Shown here in pieces: positions 51,567 through 60,436 of a DNA stretch of 64,000 nucleotides. Position numbers and translations under genes: made by a program. Origin of the DNA: Pedobacter punctiformis (GTDB lineage Bacteria > Bacteroidota > Bacteroidia > Sphingobacteriales > Sphingobacteriaceae); NCBI RefSeq assembly GCF_027213715.1, contig NZ_JAPWGM010000004.1, forward strand, positions 124,001-188,000. Direction: 5' to 3'. Under the pieces are notes generated by a model, which saw only the letters and a program-made list of their open reading frames with translations, was not told the origin of the DNA and did no database searches. Numbering within the stretch: the first letter of the stretch is position 1; each line of letters begins with the position of its first letter.

Positions 51567-52574
51567 ATGGAATACGTTGTAATCACTTTTTTATGTTTGG
51601 GCATATTGTTATACTTTTTGCTTGGCGGTGCTGATTTTGGTGCCGGTATTATTGAATTGTTTACTTCCGCCAAAAACAGAGGTAAAACCCGTAAAACAAT
51701 GTATCAGGCTATTGGTCCGGTTTGGGAAGCCAATCACATGTGGTTAATTATTGCCATTGTAATTCTTTTTGTGGGGTTTCCGCATATTTATACCACCATG
51801 TCGGTTTACCTTCATATTCCGCTGCTCATTATGCTTATCGGAATTATTGCCCGTGGTACAGCGTTTGTATTTCGTCATTACGATGCTGTTCACGATAATA
51901 TGCAGGAGGTTTACAATAAAATATTTGTTTATTCCAGTTTTATTACCCCATTATTTCTGGGCATTATCGCCGGGAGTGTGATTTCTGGTCATATTGATAC
52001 GCAAGCCACTGATTTTGTTTCGGCTTACATTTACAGCTGGTTAAACTGGTTTTCTGTTTCGGTTGGCCTATTTACCGTAGCACTTTGTGGCTTTTTAGCT
52101 GCCATTTATTTAATTGGTGAAACTAAAGATGAACACGATAAGAAAAGATTCATAAAAAAGGCGGAGTTTATGAATATTGCTGCAGTTTTATTTGGTGCGA
52201 TGGTTTTTATCGCCTCCTTTAAAGAAAATGTTCCGCTTGCAGACTGGGTTTTTAAAAATCCCATTGGACTTTCTGCCGTAATATTAGCCAGTTTATCTTT
52301 GATTTTATTGTGGTATTTACTGCTTAAAGGAAAAACGAAGATTTTACGTGTTTTAGCAGGCTTTCAGGTCACTATGATTCTATTGGCCATTAGTTATGCC
52401 CACTTTCCTAATTTTATCCGTTTAAAAGGCGGCGATACAATTTCCTTGTTTAGCGCCGTAGGCCCGGAGAAAACCATTTATAGCTTAGGCTTAGCACTTT
52501 TGTTAGGCAGTGTTTTGATTTTACCTTTCCTTGGATACTTGTTTTATAAGTTTCAGCAAAAAGAAGAAGAATAA
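51567..52574 (+). CDS. cydB: Cytochrome bd-type ubiquinol oxidase subunit II
   Basis: 335 residues with about eight membrane helices. Conserved opening LGILLYFLLGGADFGAGIIELF and GPVWEANHMWLIIAIVILFVGFP are hallmarks of CydB, followed by FVFRHYD. Partner of CydA directly upstream (two bases between). No CydX-like small gene is obvious downstream; a strong hairpin ends the unit. Confidence 0.95.
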   Translation: MEYVVITFLCLGILLYFLLGGADFGAGIIELFTSAKNRGKTRKTMYQAIGPVWEANHMWLIIAIVILFVGFPHIYTTMSVYLHIPLLIMLIGIIARGTAFVFRHYDAVHDNMQEVYNKIFVYSSFITPLFLGIIAGSVISGHIDTQATDFVSAYIYSWLNWFSVSVGLFTVALCGFLAAIYLIGETKDEHDKKRFIKKAEFMNIAAVLFGAMVFIASFKENVPLADWVFKNPIGLSAVILASLSLILLWYLLLKGKTKILRVLAGFQVTMILLAISYAHFPNFIRLKGGDTISLFSAVGPEKTIYSLGLALLLGSVLILPFLGYLFYKFQQKEEE

Positions 52575-52619
52575 CGATTTCATTATTGTGAAATCTAATT
52601 TGTAAAATTAATAAGGAAA

Positions 52620-52674
52620 GCAGTTACAGTAGCGCTTTGGGTTCGAAAGCCCCGCTATTACTGCAATCTTTTTT
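52620..52674 (+). terminator. Long hairpin terminator after cydB
   Basis: GCAGT...AGTAGCG pairs with CGCTATT-ACTGC (12 pairs, one 3-base bulge, one G-U), topped by CTTT/AAAG around GGGTTCG, and followed by TTTTTT at 52669-52674. Larger than a usual terminator, so it might have another RNA role. Confidence 0.6.
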
Positions 52675-52886
52675 GAACTTCTATTCTGCTGAGATACAAG
52701 GTATCTGCAACCCATGAAAAATGCTTCGTGCCTCAGCACTACAGATTTATTTAAGTTTGTGTATCAAAAAAGTATTTCCGCTTTATCGGGTTTAGAAGAG
52801 TTAGGAAAGATGAAAGAATTTAAAAAATCACACTTTAGAAGCTGATAATAATTATTTCTGTGAATATCCCTGATTTAAATAATAAA
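52675..52886. other. Intergenic stretch after cydAB with a small repeat
   Basis: No gene seen. It contains a small inverted element (52687-52738, TGCTGAG...CTCAGCA) whose inner part, TGCTTCGTGCCTC, recurs at 59482-59494. The rest is A/T-rich without recognisable sites. Confidence 0.4.
52687..52738. repeat. Small inverted repeat element containing TGCTTCGTGCCTC
   Basis: Ends TGCTGAG and CTCAGCA are perfect complements. The 13-base core TGCTTCGTGCCTC at 52722-52734 recurs exactly at 59482-59494 near the other inverted-repeat element, both in intergenic DNA. Confidence 0.4.
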
Positions 52887-52916
52887 AAAGGAGCACCTGT
52901 TTCCAAATGCTCCTTT
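52887..52916 (-). terminator. Terminator of the M28/PA peptidase gene
   Basis: Nine-base stem AAAGGAGCA/TGCTCCTTT with a 12-base loop; on the minus strand it is followed by a T-run. Begins 24 bases after the gene's stop. Confidence 0.85.
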
Positions 52917-52939
52917 ATGTAAATTATAAAATCTTTTGT

Positions 52940-54487
52940 TTACAACCCGCCTTTTCGGTTGGCTTTAGTTTGTACCGGCCAGGTATTTGGTTTGCCTGTA
53001 CGTTCATTAACACCTAAATCTGTACTTCTCTCTGTTGATGTTTTTTCAGGGTCCTCGCAAGCCATATAAACTAAAATTGCTGCTAAAATTACATTGCTTC
53101 TAATTTCATCAAAAACAAGCTTATCATAGCTGTCACGATTAGTATGCCAGGTATAAGTTCCATAATCCCAGCTTGTAGAGCTTAATGAGAAACCAGGCGC
53201 ACCTACCGCCACAAAAGAGGCAAAGTCTGAACCACCACCACCCGGAGCACCCGGAAAATTGGTTTTAATTTGATTTTTAATGGTATCGGGAACTTTAGCC
53301 AGCCAGCGGGTTAAAAAATCTTTCGCTTTAGCATAACCCTGTCCGGATAAATTAACCACACGGCCTGTACCATTATCCTGGTTAAATAAAGCCTGAAGGT
53401 TATTTACAACTTCCGGATGATCTTCGACAAAGGCTCTTGAACCGTTTAATCCCTGCTCTTCGCTGCCCCAGTGTCCAACTAAGATGGTTCTTTTAGGATT
53501 TGGATAAAATTTCTTTAAAACACGCAAGGCCTCCATCATCATAATGGTTCCGGATCCATTATCAGTAGCGCCACTTGCACCATCCCATGAATCGAAATGG
53601 GCCGATAGCATTACATATTCATTCGGTTTTTCTTTTCCTTTAATTTCTGCAATCGTGTTAAAAGTTGGTACAACACCTAATTCTTTAGATTCAGACTCAA
53701 TTTTAAGTGTAGGTTTAGAGCCATATTTAGCTAAACGATAAACTAAACCATAATCTTCAACGGATAAATCTAACGTAGGAATTTTTGTAGTATTTGCCCC
53801 AAAGATTTTATCTACGCCAAAACCTTGCGACCAATTGTTGATGATAATCCCGGCTGCACCAGCATTTTCTATAGCTAAAGCTAAATTTTTGGCATTTAAG
53901 CCTGTTTTTGCAATTCCAGCCGCCCAGGCTTTTGCTGCCTCAGCTTTCTCTTTTTTATATTTTTCAAATAAGTCTTTGGTTGCAAATTCCTCCCAGTTTT
54001 TTTCCGGTCGACCCGAAAGCTGATTCATCGAAATCAGAACCAATTTTCCTTTTACGGCCGGTAACCATTTTTGAAATGAAACTGAATCGGTGATTTCTGG
54101 TAAGATAATGGCCTCAGCATTAATGGCTTTCCCATTTGTAGAAGGACTCCAGGCTAATTGTGTGCCTTCTAACGATCTTACCCTTGGGCTAATTAAATCA
54201 ATATGAGTAACACCTCTTTGCCAGCCTCTCCATTCGCCCCATTTCTCATTTTTTGCAGAAATGCCCCAGTCGCTGTATTTTTTTACAGCCCAGTCATTAG
54301 CTTGTTTCATTTGCGGGCTGCCAACTAACCGTGGACCAACTACATCAAGAAGTTCATGAGCTAGTTTTTCCAGTTGAGAATTTTCATTAGCTTCTTTAAC
54401 AATTCCATCGATGACCTGATTGTTTTGAGCAAACACAACAGAAGAGGTGAAAAGGAGCAGGGTAGGCAATAGTAATTTTTTATTCAT
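52940..54487 (-). CDS. Secreted M28 peptidase with PA-like insert (carboxypeptidase Q-like)
   Basis: 515 residues with signal peptide (ends SVVFAQ, about residue 21). A PA-like domain spans about 120-270. Zinc ligands: His297 and Asp299 (SAHFDSWD), Asp309 (GATDNGSG), Glu343-Glu344 (WGSEEQ), Asp371 (NQDNGTG) and a His in TYTWHTNRD near 462. A dipeptidase/aminopeptidase of the plasma glutamate carboxypeptidase type is the likely activity. Solitary, with its own terminator. Confidence 0.9.
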   Translation of the reverse strand: MNKKLLLPTLLLFTSSVVFAQNNQVIDGIVKEANENSQLEKLAHELLDVVGPRLVGSPQMKQANDWAVKKYSDWGISAKNEKWGEWRGWQRGVTHIDLISPRVRSLEGTQLAWSPSTNGKAINAEAIILPEITDSVSFQKWLPAVKGKLVLISMNQLSGRPEKNWEEFATKDLFEKYKKEKAEAAKAWAAGIAKTGLNAKNLALAIENAGAAGIIINNWSQGFGVDKIFGANTTKIPTLDLSVEDYGLVYRLAKYGSKPTLKIESESKELGVVPTFNTIAEIKGKEKPNEYVMLSAHFDSWDGASGATDNGSGTIMMMEALRVLKKFYPNPKRTILVGHWGSEEQGLNGSRAFVEDHPEVVNNLQALFNQDNGTGRVVNLSGQGYAKAKDFLTRWLAKVPDTIKNQIKTNFPGAPGGGGSDFASFVAVGAPGFSLSSTSWDYGTYTWHTNRDSYDKLVFDEIRSNVILAAILVYMACEDPEKTSTERSTDLGVNERTGKPNTWPVQTKANRKGGL

Positions 54488-54610
54488 AATTAAGTTCCGG
54501 TTAAATTGATTGAGCTAAATTAAGAATTAAGCGATGTTTAGTAGGAAGTTAATAGAAATGTTGCACGAAATATCCGTTTACTCCGTTTTTTTGCATTAAG
54601 AAGAATGGTT

Positions 54611-55315
54611 TTATTTTTTAACGAGGTGAATATATTTGTCTCCGCATTCGGATAAGCGAACATATTCATTCATTGAGTTTCCATAATTTTGAATGGAGAT
54701 TTTACCCTCATTCAGAAGACCTTGTAAATCTCCCTGATTTTCATCGCCCGGTAAGCCTGAAAAAGTAATGTAATTACCATCCTCAGATCTTGAAAAGTAA
54801 ATTTTACCATTTCTTTTGCGTTTATCTGTTTTCAAAAAGTAAAGGTATTCTCCTTTAACGTAGCTTATTTTGATGTCTATTTTGCAATTTCCTTCAGATT
54901 CAGTATTACTTACGCTGTAATTTCCGGCTATTTGTTTTGGAAGCGGTTTATATTTTAATTTTGATACCTGCAGTTGAACAGGCAGTTCTTTTTGAGTAAC
55001 CAGGTTTTTCCACGTTCCGTTTAATACTCCATTTTTTAAAGTAGCCGTTATTTTTGCAGTTTTATTTTTCAGGTAATCGGTTTCAAAGCAGGTAAGTCGA
55101 TCATTTTCAACCTTACCGTCTGTTAGGTTGATTTCTATTCCTTTATTTGCATAAAAGTAAGTGCCGGATATGGTATTGTTTCTAGCCTTTAAATTCATGT
55201 AAACCGTATACTTTCCTATTTTTCCGGCATAATTATGCTCAAAATTTTCCTTTTTAGGATTAATGGAGCCATTAAATAGTAAAAAGATAGAGGATAGTAA
55301 AAACAGATACTTCAT
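54611..55315 (-). CDS. Exported hypothetical protein
   Basis: 234 residues with signal peptide (MKYLFLLSSIFLLFNGS). β-rich, with an internally repeated idea: GKIGKYTVYMNLKARNNTISGTYFYANKG in the first half and a second β module (IAGNYSVSNTESEGNCKIDIKISYVKGEYLYFL) in the second. Four cysteines are present. No family recognised. It follows the exported YciI-like gene with an 11-base gap, so they are probably co-transcribed. Confidence 0.6.
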   Translation of the reverse strand: MKYLFLLSSIFLLFNGSINPKKENFEHNYAGKIGKYTVYMNLKARNNTISGTYFYANKGIEINLTDGKVENDRLTCFETDYLKNKTAKITATLKNGVLNGTWKNLVTQKELPVQLQVSKLKYKPLPKQIAGNYSVSNTESEGNCKIDIKISYVKGEYLYFLKTDKRKRNGKIYFSRSEDGNYITFSGLPGDENQGDLQGLLNEGKISIQNYGNSMNEYVRLSECGDKYIHLVKK

Positions 55316-55326
55316 GTTAAGCCGGT

Positions 55327-55791
55327 TTAGAAACTCGTTTTTTGAATTTTATCGTGAAATGGTAAGTATTCAGACAATGCTGCAGAGCCGTACCAGTTAA
55401 ACAACTCCACATCCAGAAGTTTACTTTTAATGGCCGGATCTGTTTCTAATAACTGTCTGGCTTCTTCCTGTGATTTGGTATTCAGAATAAAAATACCGCG
55501 ATAAGACCGGTCATTTTTACCTAATGGTCCGGCTACAACCAGTTTATTGGTTTCAACCAAGCGGCCGATATTTTTCATATGCCCGGCAAAAAGACTGTCT
55601 GTTTGTGCTTTGGTTGCTGTGGTATTGGTTCCGGTTTTAAGAATGACAAGGGTGTACATTTTCATACCATAATTATCTGCACCTAATTTTTTAGCCAGCG
55701 CCTCGTCATAGGTCGCTTTTGGCTTTTTATCTTGTGCCTGTACTGCATACCCGAATGTAAAAAGGCAAATAAGGACTACTAGTTTTTTCAT
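55327..55791 (-). CDS. Exported YciI-like protein
   Basis: 154 residues with a signal peptide (MKKLVVLICLFTFGYAVQAQ) followed by a YCII-related ferredoxin-like domain: YTLVILKTGTN, HMKNIGRLVETNKLVVAGPLGKNDRSYRGIFILNTKSQEEARQLLETDPAI. The GHMKNIxxL-x-GPL layout fits the family's active-site His/Asp region (His of GHMKN). Most YciI proteins are cytosolic, so export is notable. Function unknown. Confidence 0.82.
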   Translation of the reverse strand: MKKLVVLICLFTFGYAVQAQDKKPKATYDEALAKKLGADNYGMKMYTLVILKTGTNTTATKAQTDSLFAGHMKNIGRLVETNKLVVAGPLGKNDRSYRGIFILNTKSQEEARQLLETDPAIKSKLLDVELFNWYGSAALSEYLPFHDKIQKTSF

Positions 55792-55875
55792 CTGATTTTT
55801 TTAACTAAAATTAAAATAATTCTTTAAAAGAAACTCAAAATTAATTTTTCAATCCGGAATAAGTTCATTCAAAAA

Positions 55876-55918
55876 AAAAGCAGGGAAGAAGTAACCTACA
55901 CTTCAAAGCCCTGCTTTT
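55876..55918 (-). terminator. Terminator of accD
   Basis: Ten-base stem AAAAGCAGGG/CCCTGCTTTT with a long loop that contains a nested GAAG/CTTC pair; the minus strand reads into a T-run. It starts 25 bases after the accD stop. Confidence 0.85.
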
Positions 55919-55942
55919 CTAAATATATAAAAGTAATACTAA

Positions 55943-56788
55943 TTAATTATTCATCATTTTAATAAAGGCAGCAAGTTTGGCTTTCATCGCCCTTCTGTCT
56001 ACAATAAAATCAAGGAAACCATGTTCCAGTACAAATTCTGATGTTTGGAAACCTTTAGGTAAATCTTTTTTAATGGTTTCTTTAATTACCCGGGGACCAG
56101 CAAAACCGATTAATGCACCAGGTTCGGCAATGTTAATATCGCCAAGCATTGCATAAGAAGCAGTAACACCACCAGTAGTTGGATCGGTTAATAAGGAGAT
56201 GTAAGGAATTTTAGCCTGACTTAATAAAGCTAATTTTGCTGATGTTTTAGCCATTTGCATTAATGAAAATGCAGCTTCCATCATTCGGGCACCACCTGAT
56301 TTGGAAATCATCAGGAAAGGAATTTTGTGTTTGATGCTGTAATCGATAGAACGGGCAATTTTTTCGCCTACTACTGATCCCATGGAACCACCAATAAAAG
56401 CAAAATCCATACAGGCAATTACTAAATCCTGCCCTTCAATTTTACCAACACCAGCACGAATAGCATCTTTTAAGCCGGTTTTAGCCTGACTTTCTACAAT
56501 TCTTTCCGTATACGGTTTATTGTCATTAAACTTAAGCGGATCGCCTGAAGTTAGATTAGCAAAAAGCTCTTTAAACTCGTTATTATCAAATAAAACCTCG
56601 AAATATTCTTTTGAGCCTACTCTTAAATGATAGTCGCAATAGTGGCAAACGTATTTATTTTCCTGTAGTTCTGCCTGATGCAGCGGTTTTTTACAATTTG
56701 GACATTTGTTCCACAAACCATCAGGTGCTTCTTTTTTCTCTTCAGTTGTGGTAATGATACCTTTATTTTCTCTTTTAAACCAAGCCAT
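55943..56788 (-). CDS. accD: Acetyl-CoA carboxylase carboxyltransferase subunit beta
   Basis: 281 residues from ATG at 56788 ([10 protein letters not shown]), the family's usual opening; a nine-codon longer in-frame start exists. Zinc ribbon CPNCKK...CHYCDYH (about 29-51), then the crotonase-like fold: [38 protein letters not shown] and [18 protein letters not shown] with oxyanion glycine loops. Carries out the carboxyl transfer from biotin to acetyl-CoA in fatty acid synthesis with AccA, which is not in this window. Confidence 0.96.
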   Translation of the reverse strand: MAWFKRENKGIITTTEEKKEAPDGLWNKCPNCKKPLHQAELQENKYVCHYCDYHLRVGSKEYFEVLFDNNEFKELFANLTSGDPLKFNDNKPYTERIVESQAKTGLKDAIRAGVGKIEGQDLVIACMDFAFIGGSMGSVVGEKIARSIDYSIKHKIPFLMISKSGGARMMEAAFSLMQMAKTSAKLALLSQAKIPYISLLTDPTTGGVTASYAMLGDINIAEPGALIGFAGPRVIKETIKKDLPKGFQTSEFVLEHGFLDFIVDRRAMKAKLAAFIKMMNN

Positions 56789-56994
56789 ATAATTTTTTAA
56801 AGAATCGGATTGCAAAGAAACGAAAAATTATTTTAAGTCAAGTATTTCTATTTAGTGTAAAAAGTACACCATGGATAATGTAGTTTATACACTAAATAGG
56901 CCTTATTTTGATATTAAACAGATAAAACTGTTGTTATAAAAGCTTTAAATGTTATTTTTTTTTATAACTTCGGACTTAATAAAATTAACAAGAA

Positions 56995-58074
56995 ATGAGT
57001 TTAAAAGGCTATAAAGGCGTAATTTACGGAGATGCCGTTCAAGAATTATTTGAGCAGGCTAAAAAACATCAGTTTGCTTTACCGGCAGTAAACGTTACTG
57101 GTACAAATACAGTTAACGCGGTTTTAGAAACTGCAAAGGCAGTAAATTCGCCTGTTATGATTCAATTATCTAATGGCGGTGCTCAGTTTTATGCGGGCAA
57201 ATCGTTAGATAACGAGAAATTACAAGCATGTATCTTAGGTGCTGTATCGGCAGCTAAACATGTACATTTATTGGCAGAACATTATGGTGTTGCTGTGGTT
57301 TTACATACAGACCATGCCGCTAAAAAATTGTTGCCTTGGATTGATGGCCTTTTAGACCATGGTGAAAAATTCTTCGCTGAAACGGGAAAACCTTTATTTT
57401 CATCACATATGCTTGATTTATCAGAAGAGCCGATTGAAGAAAATATGGAAATTTCTGCTAAATATTTTGCCCGTATGGCCAAAATGAATATGACGATCGA
57501 AATCGAACTTGGTGTTACAGGTGGCGAAGAAGATGGTGTTGATAACAGCGATGTAGACAGTTCGAAATTATATACTCAGCCAAGTGAAGTTGCTTATGCT
57601 TACGAAGAATTAAGCAAAGTTTCTCCACGTTTTACTGTTGCTGCAGCTTTTGGTAATGTACACGGTGTTTATAAGCCAGGTAATGTTAAGTTACAACCGG
57701 TAATTTTGAAAAACTCTCAGGATTTTATCAAAGAAAAATTTAACCTGATTGCTGAAAAACCAATCAACTTTGTTTTCCATGGTGGTTCAGGTTCTTCTCA
57801 GGAAGAGATCAGAGAGGCAATTTCTTATGGTGCCATTAAAATGAACATAGATACCGATATGCAATGGGCATTTTGGGAAGGTATTTTAGAGTATTATAAA
57901 AAGAACGAAGCTTATCTTCAGGGGCAGATTGGTAATCCTGATGGCGATGATAAACCAAACAAGAAATATTATGATCCACGTGTTTGGTTGCGTAAAGGTG
58001 AAGAAGCTTTTGTTAAACGTTTAACAACTGCTTTTGAAGATTTAAACTGCATTAACGCAAACGATAAACTTTAA
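56995..58074 (+). CDS. fbaA: Class II fructose-bisphosphate aldolase
   Basis: 359 residues, class IIA length. Zinc/catalytic motifs HTDHAAKKLLPW (His and Asp), IEIELGVTGGEEDGVDNS with Glu ligands, FGNVHGVYKPGNVKL with a zinc His, and FHGGSGSSQEEI for phosphate binding. Interconverts fructose-1,6-bisphosphate and the triose phosphates in glycolysis/gluconeogenesis. Single gene with terminator. Confidence 0.97.
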   Translation: MSLKGYKGVIYGDAVQELFEQAKKHQFALPAVNVTGTNTVNAVLETAKAVNSPVMIQLSNGGAQFYAGKSLDNEKLQACILGAVSAAKHVHLLAEHYGVAVVLHTDHAAKKLLPWIDGLLDHGEKFFAETGKPLFSSHMLDLSEEPIEENMEISAKYFARMAKMNMTIEIELGVTGGEEDGVDNSDVDSSKLYTQPSEVAYAYEELSKVSPRFTVAAAFGNVHGVYKPGNVKLQPVILKNSQDFIKEKFNLIAEKPINFVFHGGSGSSQEEIREAISYGAIKMNIDTDMQWAFWEGILEYYKKNEAYLQGQIGNPDGDDKPNKKYYDPRVWLRKGEEAFVKRLTTAFEDLNCINANDKL

Positions 58075-58136
58075 GATTAAAGTTTTAGCATTAAACTAAA
58101 ACTTTATCCTTTATAAAAACATTTAACCATTAAAAG

Positions 58137-58170
58137 AAAACGCCATAGGTATAAAAACTTATGGCGTTTT
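58137..58170 (+). terminator. Terminator after fbaA
   Basis: Eleven-base perfect stem AAAACGCCATA/TATGGCGTTTT with a 12-base loop, then CTTTTGTTTT. It ends 38 bases before the iron-permease-like start. Confidence 0.85.
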
Positions 58171-58208
58171 CTTTTGTTTTAGTCTTATATTTAAGCAAAC
58201 AAAATGTA

Positions 58209-58691
58209 ATGAAGAATTCTAAAAAAGAGGCGAAAAAAAATAGCTTTTTCGAACGTTTTGCCAATGCGGCAACCAAATTTACGGGTAGTTCTGTTGCATT
58301 TATTTCTGCTACAGTAATTGTAATTGTATGGGCGGTAACCGGGCCATTATTTAATTATTCTGAAACCTGGCAACTGGTGATAAATACCGGAACCACCATT
58401 ATTACATTTTTAATGGTGTTTTTAATCCAAAAAGCACAAAATAAAGATGGGAAAGCCATTCAGCTTAAATTAAATGAATTAATAGCGGCACATGAAAGGG
58501 CAAGCAACCGTATGGTGGATATTGAGGATCTGACGGAAAAAGAATTGGACCAGTTGCATAAATTTTACGTTACGCTGGCTACATTAGCCAAAAAAGAAGC
58601 CGATATTCACTGTTCTCATTCAATAGATGTGGCAACAGAGTTGAATGAGTTAAAATTAAAAACGAATAAACACTTTAAAAATCAAAAATAA
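58209..58691 (+). CDS. Low-affinity iron permease family protein
   Basis: 160 residues from ATG 58209 (MKNSKKEAKKN); a longer in-frame start at 58161 runs into the preceding terminator and is unlikely. Two membrane helices (about 25-45 and 58-80, SSVAFISATVIVIVWAVTGPLF; WQLVINTGTTIITFLMVFLI) followed by IQKAQNKDGKAIQLKLNELIAA, the signature of this family (PF04120). The iron-transport name comes from fungal Fet4 and need not apply. Its end overlaps the GNAT start by one base. Confidence 0.85.
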   Translation: MKNSKKEAKKNSFFERFANAATKFTGSSVAFISATVIVIVWAVTGPLFNYSETWQLVINTGTTIITFLMVFLIQKAQNKDGKAIQLKLNELIAAHERASNRMVDIEDLTEKELDQLHKFYVTLATLAKKEADIHCSHSIDVATELNELKLKTNKHFKNQK

Positions 58692-59113
58692 TGAGCTTGC
58701 TGGTTCAAAAAGTAAATCACCCTGAAGATTTAGAAAAGGTTTTTGCCATACGCAAAATAGTTTTTGTAGAAGAACAAAATTGTCCGCCGGAATTGGAGTG
58801 GGAACATGAAGATGAATCAGTGCACTTTTTGGCTACACATAACGGGCAACCCTGTGGTGCCTGTCGCTGGCGCAAAACAGATGCGGGTTATAAGCTTGAG
58901 CGTTTTGCCGTATTAAAGGAATTTAGAGGAATGGGGGTTGGACGTGCATTAATTGCCGAAGCTTTATCTGATTTGCCTGAAAATGCGCATTACATTTATC
59001 TAAACTCGCAGTTGGATGCCATGAGCTTGTATGCTAAGTTTGGTTTTATTGCCGAAGGCGACCAGTTTGAAGAAGCCGGAATACAGCATTTCAAAATGGT
59101 GAAAAAGATTTAA
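58691..59113 (+). CDS. GNAT family N-acetyltransferase
   Basis: 140 residues with the GNAT fold: IRKIVFVEEQNCP at the start (ElaA-like), VHFLATHNGQPCGACRWRKTD, then motif A KLERFAVLKEFRGMGVGRALIAEAL binding acetyl-CoA, and motif B IYLNSQLDAMSLYAKFGFIAEGDQFEEAGIQHFKM. Acceptor unknown. Translationally coupled to the permease-like gene. Confidence 0.92.
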   Translation: MSLLVQKVNHPEDLEKVFAIRKIVFVEEQNCPPELEWEHEDESVHFLATHNGQPCGACRWRKTDAGYKLERFAVLKEFRGMGVGRALIAEALSDLPENAHYIYLNSQLDAMSLYAKFGFIAEGDQFEEAGIQHFKMVKKI

Positions 59114-59168
59114 TTTCTACCACGGTTATTGACAACCGTTTTAATGTTTTATATTATCTGAAGTTGTT

Positions 59169-59442
59169 TAAACCCGATTGAAGCGGCATCCCCGATTTTT
59201 CATCGGGATATAGTGAAAAGCGGGACCAGCTTTCCAAAGAAGTACAGGCGCTGCTTTCCAAAAAGACTGGAAAAATACTCAGCTTTTGAATAATCTCGTT
59301 GATAACTATAATTCAAGCAATTTCAAGTACAGACTTAATAGTGATTAGGAAATGAATGGGCAGTAGTTTTTAACTTAGAGCGGTCCCGCTCCCGTTTCTG
59401 TCCCGATGGAAGAATCGGGACATTTCACTCCGATCGGGTTTA
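59169..59442. repeat. 274-base element with imperfect inverted-repeat ends
   Basis: Left end TAAACCCGAT and right end ATCGGGTTTA are exact complements. Inside, each end holds a hairpin (CCCGAT-5-ATCGGG at 59191-59207; GTCCCGAT-6-ATCGGGAC at 59400-59421), and AGCGGGACC (59219-59227) pairs with GGTCCCGCT (59382-59390). No reading frame of note is inside. The structure suits a small non-autonomous repeat of the MITE/REP-pair kind in the gap after the GNAT gene. Confidence 0.65.
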
Positions 59443-59479
59443 AAAACAAAGTTGCTGCCTTTACAAGTGATAGTTGAAG

Positions 59480-59499
59480 ATTGCTTCGTGCCTCGCAAT
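59480..59499. repeat. Second copy of the TGCTTCGTGCCTC repeat core
   Basis: ATTGC...GCAAT arms flank TTCGTGCCTC; the 13-base core is identical to 52722-52734. Adjacent to the larger inverted-repeat element. Confidence 0.4.
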
Positions 59500-59522
59500 G
59501 ACGAACTTAAGAGAAGAATAAG

Positions 59523-60383
59523 CTATCCAAATATCTTTCCGGATAAAACCATGGCCTCATTCCATTTATCCATATTCAGGTTTAAATTTTCTCCCTTTGC
59601 GTTTAAAAAGCTAATTACGTCTTCAGTCGCAATATTTCCGGTCAGGTCATCAGCGGCCATCGGGCAACCCCCAAAACCTTTTAAAGCAGCGTCAATTCGT
59701 TTTACGCCAGAATTATATGCGGCTTCAATTTTTTCGAAACGTTGAGCAGGAGTGGAGTGTAAATGAATGCCAATTTCAATGTTTTTGAACCTGGAAATTA
59801 GTTCAGGTAAAATACTTTCAATTTTTTGAGGTGTTGAAACGCCAACAGTATCGGCCAGTGAAAGAATTTGAACACCTTTATTAACCAAAACATCTGCCCA
59901 TTTTTCTACAATCTCATAATTCCAATCATCGCCATAGGGATTACCAAAGCCCATTGATAAATAAACGACTGCTGTTTTATTGTTTTTAGCACAAAGAGCA
60001 AGCATTTCTTCAACTGTATTTAAAGATTGGGCAATGCTGGAGTTTGTATTGCGCTGCTGGAACGTTTCTGAGATAGAAAAGGGAAAACCAAGGTAATGGA
60101 TCTGTTCGTGCAATACAGCCTCTTCAACGCCTCTTAAATTGGCTACAATGGCCAATAATTTAGTATTGGTTTGATCCAGGTTCAAATTTGCAAGAACTTC
60201 CTTCGTATCTGCCAGTTGCGGAATGGCTTTAGGAGATACAAAACTGCCAAAATCGAGCGTATCGAACCCCACTTGTAAAAGTAAATTCAAATATGCTGAT
60301 TTGAGTGCTGTGGGTACGAAATCATGCAGGCCCTGCATAGCATCACGCGGGCATTCTACTAATTTGAATTGGTTTTGGCTCAT
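59523..60383 (-). CDS. Hydroxymethylglutaryl-CoA lyase
   Basis: 286 residues, HMGL-like TIM barrel: VECPRDAMQGL at the N-terminus (metal Asp and Arg), LSLADTVGVSTP, GIHLHSTPAQRFEKIEAA with HxH metal ligands, and the signature FGGCPMA containing the catalytic Cys. Cleaves HMG-CoA to acetyl-CoA and acetoacetate in leucine catabolism; a leucine dehydrogenase elsewhere in the window (35593) would feed the same pathway, though unlinked. Confidence 0.92.
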   Translation of the reverse strand: MSQNQFKLVECPRDAMQGLHDFVPTALKSAYLNLLLQVGFDTLDFGSFVSPKAIPQLADTKEVLANLNLDQTNTKLLAIVANLRGVEEAVLHEQIHYLGFPFSISETFQQRNTNSSIAQSLNTVEEMLALCAKNNKTAVVYLSMGFGNPYGDDWNYEIVEKWADVLVNKGVQILSLADTVGVSTPQKIESILPELISRFKNIEIGIHLHSTPAQRFEKIEAAYNSGVKRIDAALKGFGGCPMAADDLTGNIATEDVISFLNAKGENLNLNMDKWNEAMVLSGKIFG

Positions 60384-60436
60384 TTGGTTATCGGTCTGTC
60401 GTTATTGCTTTGTACTTCACAATAACGGGCAATTAT

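Noticed and set aside
52640-52660. T-arm-like GGGTTCGAAAGCC suggesting a tRNA remnant after cydB
   Set aside because: No acceptor, D or anticodon arms can be folded around it; the segment is better explained as the top of the cydB hairpin.
59452-59745. Plus-strand frame overlapping the end of HMG-CoA lyase
   Set aside because: Most of it is antisense to the conserved FGGCP-containing end of the lyase, and its first part is repeat DNA.
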